The translations under genes were made by a program, and so were the position numbers. Shown here one piece after another: positions 7,593 through 12,715 of a stretch of 12,715 nucleotides of DNA (its first letter is position 1; the number at the start of each line of letters is the position of its first letter). The notes beneath the pieces were generated by a model. It was not told the DNA's origin. It searched no databases and worked only from the letters and a program-made list of their open reading frames with translations. Source of the stretch: Flavisolibacter sp. (GTDB lineage Bacteria; Bacteroidota; Bacteroidia; Chitinophagales; Chitinophagaceae); assembly GCA_013695175.1 (NCBI GenBank), contig JACDAZ010000099.1, forward strand, positions 1-12,715, read 5' to 3'.

Positions 7593-8341
7593 TGATCCAA
7601 CAAAAAATGGTTAGCTTCTTTTTTTCTTCCTTCAGTGGTTGTAGATGATAAAAGAAGATACATTCTTTTAGAATCTTTTACACAGAGGTTTGCTGCCAGT
7701 ATATTGCCCTGTTCATCTATGGCTTCCCTGATGATTAATTTATCTTCTTTCAATAAGATATTACATAAATGTTTTAGTTGCCGGTAATCTTTTTTTGTAA
7801 TATGTTTTATTCTTGAAGCATATAAATCTGAATATAATTCAATTGCATTTTCAATATCATCAGATGAAGAAAGCTGTAAATTTTGCTTACCGGATTGGTT
7901 TAAATTTCTTTTTAGATCATTGCTGTAGTGAGATGATAAATTCTCATAGTTATGGGAAAGGTTTAAAATAAAATTTTGCCTAACATGAAACTTCCCTGCA
8001 TCATTATTAAAATTAAAAGGATGATCACCAAATTTTATTTTATCAATGACTACATCTAAAGCCTGATGAAGAAAATTTTTAAATCTTTCTTCTTTAAATA
8101 CCAATCCCAGTTGTTGAATAAAGGGAGGTTGATATAGGTATTGTATTCCAAATTTTTTCCGCCAGGGTAAAGGCATGACAGCCTCATAATCGTTAATCAC
8201 TACAGCATCCCAGGTTCCACATATATAATCTAAATAAGCTGATGAGGCATAGATTAATCCATTAGGAGCATCTTCAATACATTGATCCCATTTTAATTTA
8301 TCAATCTCCTGATTTTGAAGATATAAAACAGTGTCTTTCAT
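7589..8341 (-). CDS. Acyl-CoA N-acyltransferase (Nat)-fold protein, FemAB/GNAT-like, N-terminal 250 residues before a frameshift
   Basis: The protein resembles the uncharacterised FemAB/BioF2-like members of the acyl-CoA N-acyltransferase fold. Cues are the N-terminal SSAYLDYICGTWDAVVIND (33-51), the central basic motif YSNDLKRNLNQSGK (139-152), and a second half with REAIDEQGNILAANLCVKD (205-223) followed by MYLLLSS. It has no signal peptide and no transmembrane segment. The substrate is unknown. The frame ends at TGA 7589-7591 right after ANHFLLDQ, in the middle of a conserved helix, and the remaining 60 residues continue in another frame. The ATG overlaps the stop of the upstream M1 peptidase-barrel gene by one base (TAATG), which fixes the start and places it last in a three-gene minus-strand operon. 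The fold assignment is moderate and the function is not assigned. Confidence 0.75.
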   Translation of the reverse strand: MKDTVLYLQNQEIDKLKWDQCIEDAPNGLIYASSAYLDYICGTWDAVVINDYEAVMPLPWRKKFGIQYLYQPPFIQQLGLVFKEERFKNFLHQALDVVIDKIKFGDHPFNFNNDAGKFHVRQNFILNLSHNYENLSSHYSNDLKRNLNQSGKQNLQLSSSDDIENAIELYSDLYASRIKHITKKDYRQLKHLCNILLKEDKLIIREAIDEQGNILAANLCVKDSKRMYLLLSSTTTEGRKKEANHFLLDQ

Positions 8342-11175
8342 TAAAAAAACAAATAACGATTGACTCGTTTATACATATGGTTTATATTAATGTCGAATGA
8401 CATTGTTTGAAAAAATTTGTTTTTCGTATAGATTGATTTTACATAATCGCTGTACACAGGGCTATAAAATATGGGGAAATAAAAATTAACTAATCCGTTC
8501 ATTAATGGAATGTGTAAACCGGCATCAAAAATGATTTTATCCATTTCTGCTTCAGGTTTCCAGGTATCGGCATAAGTGCCTATATCAGCAAATACATGAA
8601 GTGGTATTTTAATGGGTAGCAGTGCAAGCGGATTTATTTTGGAAGGTACTGAACTATTGAAATTCAATGCCATCAACCAGTTATTCGTTTTGCCAATTTT
8701 ATTGGAAAGTAGGTCTGTTCTTATTTTAAAACCTCCATCACGAATTACAATTTGACGGCTAGCTAAACCTTCAAATTTATTCCTGCCAATAAAATAATTG
8801 CTGTACGTATAATCTTCCTCGCCTTTAGCACCTGTCATGTTTAAATAAAAACGGTCAATGTATAAACCATAAGGAGTATTATCAAATTCTCTTTCAATAA
8901 ACTTACCGGCAAACATCCTCACGTTTAACCCACCATCGGCATAGTTAAAAAAGTAGTTTCCTTCAAAACTAAATCTAAAGAAATAAGATGAAGCCTGTGC
9001 ATTTATAATGGCTGAATAAGGATACAATACCCTTTTGTTTTCAAAATTGAATTGAAGCTGGTGGATTGTAAAATTCACAGGTGAAGTAGTAATTACATCA
9101 ATTATTGTAGTATCTATTGGTGTAATAACAGAATCAAATGCAAAACGAAAAGCCTGCTCATTTATAAAAAATGATTTCCATTGCAGTGCCATTTTCTTAG
9201 TACTCAACGGATCTTTTTCCTTGCGTACCAGCTCGATACCCGGAACTAATTTTGAAAAAGATGCAGTATGCCTGGTCCCTTGATTGTTTGTATACTCATT
9301 CATTGAAAACCTGGACCCACTGATAAAAAATTCTGCTTTTTCAAAAGTCCTGGATGGTATGATTGAATATCCAATCCTGGCAATGGCATTGAGTTGTTTG
9401 GACCCGGTTGCATATAATGGAACTGCAACAAACTTGAATGGATTTAGTGGTATTTTATAGTTTGAAATTAATCCACCAATCATAAACTGGTCATAAACAT
9501 TATAGCCAACAGCAGGCGAAATTACCAGTGCTTTAGATGTTGGATTTAAACGATATTCTTGAATTGATTTTGGTTTTAAGGGGGTAATAATTTTAAAACC
9601 TGATAATTTTTGATTAGGCAGCGGTCCCGATTTATATAGGTTATTAAAAATTTCATCTGCTTTACCTGCTAAAGCAGGTGCAAAAGCATTTTTAAAATCT
9701 ACCGGTTTAGGATGCTTAAATTTCCATTGTTCAAAATAATTTTTCATCAAGCGACGAAAACTTTCTTCGCCCACTTCATTTTCAATTAATTGAAACCACC
9801 TGGCTGATTTATGATACGTTATTAAGCCGTAATTGATCCAGCTATATTTTTCGGCCGGTAAATTAATTGGTTGATCTTTTTTATGATTAGCATAATGTAA
9901 AAAAAGCATCTCCTCATCCTGTGGCTGATCACCATACTTCTCCTGCATGTATTTTTTCTCATAAAAGCTGTTGATGCCTTCGTCCATCCAGGTATGTTGT
10001 CTTTCATTATTTGCTAATATTCCCTGGAACCAATTATGTCCTACTTCATGTGCAATGATATTATCCAGCGTTTTATCAGATAATACAGAACCAATTACAG
10101 TTATGGTTGGATATTCCATTCCTCCACCTAAAGCTTGAACACCCTGAACTACAGATACAGTTTCATATGGATATTCACCTACATGAGATGAATAAAAACG
10201 AACCGCATCTTTTGTATAATTTAAGCTATGGTTCTTCCATAAACTTTGCTCAGCGGGAGTATAATAAGTGGATACGGAAATAATTTTACCACCAGGTAAT
10301 TGGCAGGTGTCCTGTTCTACCAAAAAATCTTTATTGGCAAACCATGCAAAATCATGAACCTGTTGCTGTGTAAAACGTAATGTTTTCATTTCCGTTTCAG
10401 TGGGTGCCGGCTTTACAGTTGTAGAAGTTGATTTGACTTTTGATGCCGGTTTTTTAATATTAGATATTTTCTTTTTTTCAGGAACCACATTTGATCTTGT
10501 TTTAAGCCATTGCTGTTCGTCCTCATTATGTAATACTCCTGTTGATGCAACTACAAAATTTTGGGGAACAGTAATCCGTACATCATAATCTCCAAATGAA
10601 TTGTAAAACTCCCCCTGGTCAAGATAGGGCATAGGGTGCCATCCATCAATATCATATACAGCAGGTTTTGGATACCATTGTGTTATATTAAAATAATTTG
10701 CAGAATACCCGCTACGTGAAAAAATATAAGGAAGCTTTACATGGAAAGGAGTTGTAATAGTTGCTTTTGCCCCGGGAAGTAAAGGTGCAGGAAGTAATAT
10801 TTTTATAATATCAAGGTGTTGCGGATGATCTTCTATTCTTGCCGAAATACCGTCAATTTTAAAATCCATCCTGTTTATATAACCCTTCTCTTCTTTGTTT
10901 GAAAAATAAAATTTTGTATTACCGTTTTTCAATTGTTGATCTGTAAAAGCAGTTTGATCATTTTTATAAGCATTCATCCAAACATGAAACCAAATGAAAT
11001 GTAAGGTGTCAGGTGAATTATTAGTATAAATTATTTTTTCAAAACCATCGAGGGTTTTTTCTTTCTCATTCAACTTCACTTCAATTGTAAAATCGGCCTG
11101 TTGTTGCCAATATTGAGCATGAAGGTTGAATAAGCAACAAAAAATTAATCCAATAAAAAGCAGTAGTTTTTTCAC
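8341..11175 (-). CDS. M1-family zinc metallopeptidase fused to a C-terminal outer-membrane beta-barrel-like domain
   Basis: The 944-residue precursor starts at GTG. A signal peptide (1-20, cleavage likely after LHA) is followed by the M1 N-terminal beta domain with WYPKPAVYDIDGWHPMPYL (167-185). A Lys/Ser/Thr/Pro-rich stretch (about 233-263) looks like a disordered loop. The substrate-binding motif is GGGMEYP (350-356) in place of the classical GAMEN. The zinc site is HEVGHNWF (376-383) with the third ligand Glu399, 18 residues after HExxH, and Tyr454 is the likely catalytic tyrosine. The peptidase part ends near residue 520. The remaining ~415 residues consist of alternating aromatic strands, include VFADIGTYAD (861-870) and IIFDAGLHIP (881-890), and end in ...YLFF. 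This is reminiscent of Omp85/surface-antigen barrels with a C-terminal aromatic signal. No POTRA repeats were seen. I infer an outer-membrane-anchored peptidase. It is second in its operon, 9 bases after a paralogue. Confidence 0.9.
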   Translation of the reverse strand: MKKLLLFIGLIFCCLFNLHAQYWQQQADFTIEVKLNEKEKTLDGFEKIIYTNNSPDTLHFIWFHVWMNAYKNDQTAFTDQQLKNGNTKFYFSNKEEKGYINRMDFKIDGISARIEDHPQHLDIIKILLPAPLLPGAKATITTPFHVKLPYIFSRSGYSANYFNITQWYPKPAVYDIDGWHPMPYLDQGEFYNSFGDYDVRITVPQNFVVASTGVLHNEDEQQWLKTRSNVVPEKKKISNIKKPASKVKSTSTTVKPAPTETEMKTLRFTQQQVHDFAWFANKDFLVEQDTCQLPGGKIISVSTYYTPAEQSLWKNHSLNYTKDAVRFYSSHVGEYPYETVSVVQGVQALGGGMEYPTITVIGSVLSDKTLDNIIAHEVGHNWFQGILANNERQHTWMDEGINSFYEKKYMQEKYGDQPQDEEMLFLHYANHKKDQPINLPAEKYSWINYGLITYHKSARWFQLIENEVGEESFRRLMKNYFEQWKFKHPKPVDFKNAFAPALAGKADEIFNNLYKSGPLPNQKLSGFKIITPLKPKSIQEYRLNPTSKALVISPAVGYNVYDQFMIGGLISNYKIPLNPFKFVAVPLYATGSKQLNAIARIGYSIIPSRTFEKAEFFISGSRFSMNEYTNNQGTRHTASFSKLVPGIELVRKEKDPLSTKKMALQWKSFFINEQAFRFAFDSVITPIDTTIIDVITTSPVNFTIHQLQFNFENKRVLYPYSAIINAQASSYFFRFSFEGNYFFNYADGGLNVRMFAGKFIEREFDNTPYGLYIDRFYLNMTGAKGEEDYTYSNYFIGRNKFEGLASRQIVIRDGGFKIRTDLLSNKIGKTNNWLMALNFNSSVPSKINPLALLPIKIPLHVFADIGTYADTWKPEAEMDKIIFDAGLHIPLMNGLVNFYFPIFYSPVYSDYVKSIYTKNKFFQTMSFDININHMYKRVNRYLFF

Positions 11176-11184
11176 TTTTTAATT

Positions 11185-12714
11185 TTATAAGCTTCCTTGT
11201 TTTTTCAAAAGGTCAAAATAGGTATCAAGTGGCACTTCAAGTTCTCTTTCTAAAATTTTTTGCAAATCTTCCGGATAAGGATGTTTGAATTTCCATTCAT
11301 TAAAATAAGCCTTCATAGCATTATCAAGCTTTTCTTTTCCAAAATTTGCTTCAATTATATACATCCAGATAGAAGCTTTCAGGTATTGAACCATTCCATA
11401 TTCTTCTTTATTTGTAAAAGCTGCTGAATGTGTATCAATTGGTTTGTCCATTGGAATTTTATTCAGCACATCATAAATGATAGATAAAAAATCATCAACC
11501 GGCCTTGCTTTTAATTCAGCAGGTAATGCATTTCCAAAAACACTATTAGACCTGTATTTTTCTGCCTCATATCGAAACTGGTAATATGTATTCAATCCTT
11601 CATCCATCCATGCATGTGTCCGTTCGTTAGATGCAATCATGCCATAAAACCAGTTATGACCCACTTCATGTGTTATTACTGCATCAAGATATTCAGCATC
11701 AGCAGTGGGACTTGTTATTAATGTGATCATTGGATATTCCATGCCGCCGGACATATCATTAGAAGGTCCCTCAACAGCAGCTACAACAGGATATTCATAT
11801 TCACCCAGGTAAGAAGAGTAGGAGCGAACCGCTGTTTTTAAAAAATCAATGCTTTTAGCCCAATGTTTATTTCCTTTTGGATGATGATAAGCAAAAGCGT
11901 CAATTATTTTGCCGGATGGTAATGCCAAAGTATCATATTTTATTATAAAATCTTTGCTGGCAAACCATGCAAAATCATGAATCTTATCGCCCTTAAATTG
12001 CAAATTCTTGTCACCGGATAACGTAGTTTTATATGTGGTTAGAGTAGTTTTTGATTTAGAATCAACGTTAGCTTTTCCAACGCTTTTGTATTGTTTCAAT
12101 TCATCCGGGTTCTGTAAAACACCGGTAGCTCCCACTATATAAGTAGAAGGAAGCGAAATGGTCACGTCAAAACTTCCAAATTCACTATAATACTCTCCCT
12201 GGTCAAGGTAGGGCATAGGATGCCAGCCTTTTCTGTCATAAACAGCAGGTTTTGGATACCATTGTGCTGCTACATACAATTGTTCACTATAACCGGAACG
12301 TGAATTATACGCCGGCAGCTGAACGAAGAAAGGTGTTGTAATATTTATTTTTTCTTTTGGCTTAAGAGGTGCGGCTAATAAAAGTTTTACAATATCAATA
12401 TGTTCAGGGTGTGGTTCAAGTAAAACTTTTTTTCCGTTCACATTAAATGAAAGGCTGTCTATAAAACCCCTGTTCTTTGGGTTTTTTAATCTTTTTCTAC
12501 CATCGGCATCGTTTAATAGCTGTTTGGCAAAAGCAGTATTTTCATTTTTATACCCATTAGGCCACAAATGAAACCAAATAAAATTTAATGTATCCGGTGA
12601 ATTATTTATATAATCCAGTGCAAGTTGACCTTTAAGTGAATGTTGTTTATCATCTAGAGAAACCTTGATTGTATAATTAACTTCCTGTTGCCAATAATTG
12701 TTTTGAGCAAATAG
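11185..12714 (-). CDS. M1-family zinc metallopeptidase, catalytic region only (5' end beyond the window)
   Basis: This is a paralogue of the adjacent barrel-fused peptidase. The frame is open to the window edge. The first visible residues, LFAQNNYWQQ, look like the end of a signal peptide, so only about 15-20 codons are missing. I count 509 visible residues. Motifs are QWYPKPAVYDRKGWHPMPYL, GGMEYPMITL in place of GAMEN, the zinc site HEVGHNWF (histidine codons near 11670 and 11658), and MDEGLN with the third ligand 18 residues later. The likely catalytic tyrosine is in QYLKAS. An internal TTG at 12567 (LWPNGY) is not the start, because conserved sequence continues upstream of it. It ends at ...LLKKQGSL, exactly where the neighbour enters its barrel, followed by 9 bases and the next start. 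Predicted secreted or periplasmic aminopeptidase-type enzyme; substrates unknown. Confidence 0.93.
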   Translation of the reverse strand, partial: LFAQNNYWQQEVNYTIKVSLDDKQHSLKGQLALDYINNSPDTLNFIWFHLWPNGYKNENTAFAKQLLNDADGRKRLKNPKNRGFIDSLSFNVNGKKVLLEPHPEHIDIVKLLLAAPLKPKEKINITTPFFVQLPAYNSRSGYSEQLYVAAQWYPKPAVYDRKGWHPMPYLDQGEYYSEFGSFDVTISLPSTYIVGATGVLQNPDELKQYKSVGKANVDSKSKTTLTTYKTTLSGDKNLQFKGDKIHDFAWFASKDFIIKYDTLALPSGKIIDAFAYHHPKGNKHWAKSIDFLKTAVRSYSSYLGEYEYPVVAAVEGPSNDMSGGMEYPMITLITSPTADAEYLDAVITHEVGHNWFYGMIASNERTHAWMDEGLNTYYQFRYEAEKYRSNSVFGNALPAELKARPVDDFLSIIYDVLNKIPMDKPIDTHSAAFTNKEEYGMVQYLKASIWMYIIEANFGKEKLDNAMKAYFNEWKFKHPYPEDLQKILERELEVPLDTYFDLLKKQGSL

Positions 12715-12715
12715 G

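Noticed and set aside
7585..7600. Programmed ribosomal frameshift in the acyltransferase-like gene
   Set aside because: No slippery heptamer or downstream stem was seen at the junction. A one-base deletion explains the break more simply.
10400..10588. Plus-strand frame opposite the Lys/Ser/Thr-rich insert of the M1-barrel gene
   Set aside because: It is antisense to a low-complexity coding stretch and has no start context or homology cue.
1..12715. A defence island, mobile element, CRISPR array or other new multi-gene system
   Set aside because: I found no transposase, integrase, repeat array, nuclease or toxin-antitoxin pair. The genes are mostly housekeeping and envelope functions, and composition appears uniform.

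Overview
The window looks like a chromosomal segment of a Bacteroidota bacterium, most likely Chitinophagia or a close relative, and probably an environmental or uncultured one. The evidence is the Bacteroidota-type RpoC, the AT-rich composition, the almost complete lack of Shine-Dalgarno sequences before the starts, and the tandem Bacteroidota-style M1 peptidases. Identification rests on reading protein motifs by eye; no database search was run. There are no tRNA or rRNA genes, CRISPR arrays or insertion sequences, and no gene-free stretch longer than about 180 bases.

Layout: (1) 1-3224, plus strand: the C-terminal three quarters of rpoC, closed by a strong bidirectional terminator. The first ~137 bases do not fit there. 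They are a diverged second copy of an rpoC segment that recurs at 556-690, joined in frame at a short shared sequence. (2) 3293-3858, minus strand: two small membrane proteins, one of them GlsB/YeaQ-like. (3) 4036-4629, plus strand: a membrane-anchored Skp/OmpH-like periplasmic chaperone with its own terminator. (4) 4732-7403, plus strand: a cluster of heptose-7-phosphate kinase (rfaE1, broken near its end by an in-frame stop), isoaspartyl peptidase/asparaginase, and ispD. (5) 7410-12715, minus strand, read from high to low coordinates: an M1 metallopeptidase that runs off the window edge, a second M1 metallopeptidase fused to what looks like an outer-membrane beta-barrel, and an acyltransferase-like gene split by a frameshift.

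Most of the content is housekeeping: transcription, envelope biogenesis, LPS-core heptose supply and isoprenoid precursors. The minus-strand cluster is the most unusual biology: adjacent paralogous M1 peptidases, one ending at the close of the catalytic region and one continuing into a ~415-residue barrel-like domain. This suggests a periplasmic enzyme beside an outer-membrane-anchored version.

Three separate lesions occur in the window: the out-of-order rpoC start, the rfaE1 stop and the acyltransferase frameshift. Together they raise the possibility of assembly or base-calling error, and should be checked against reads before being read as biology.
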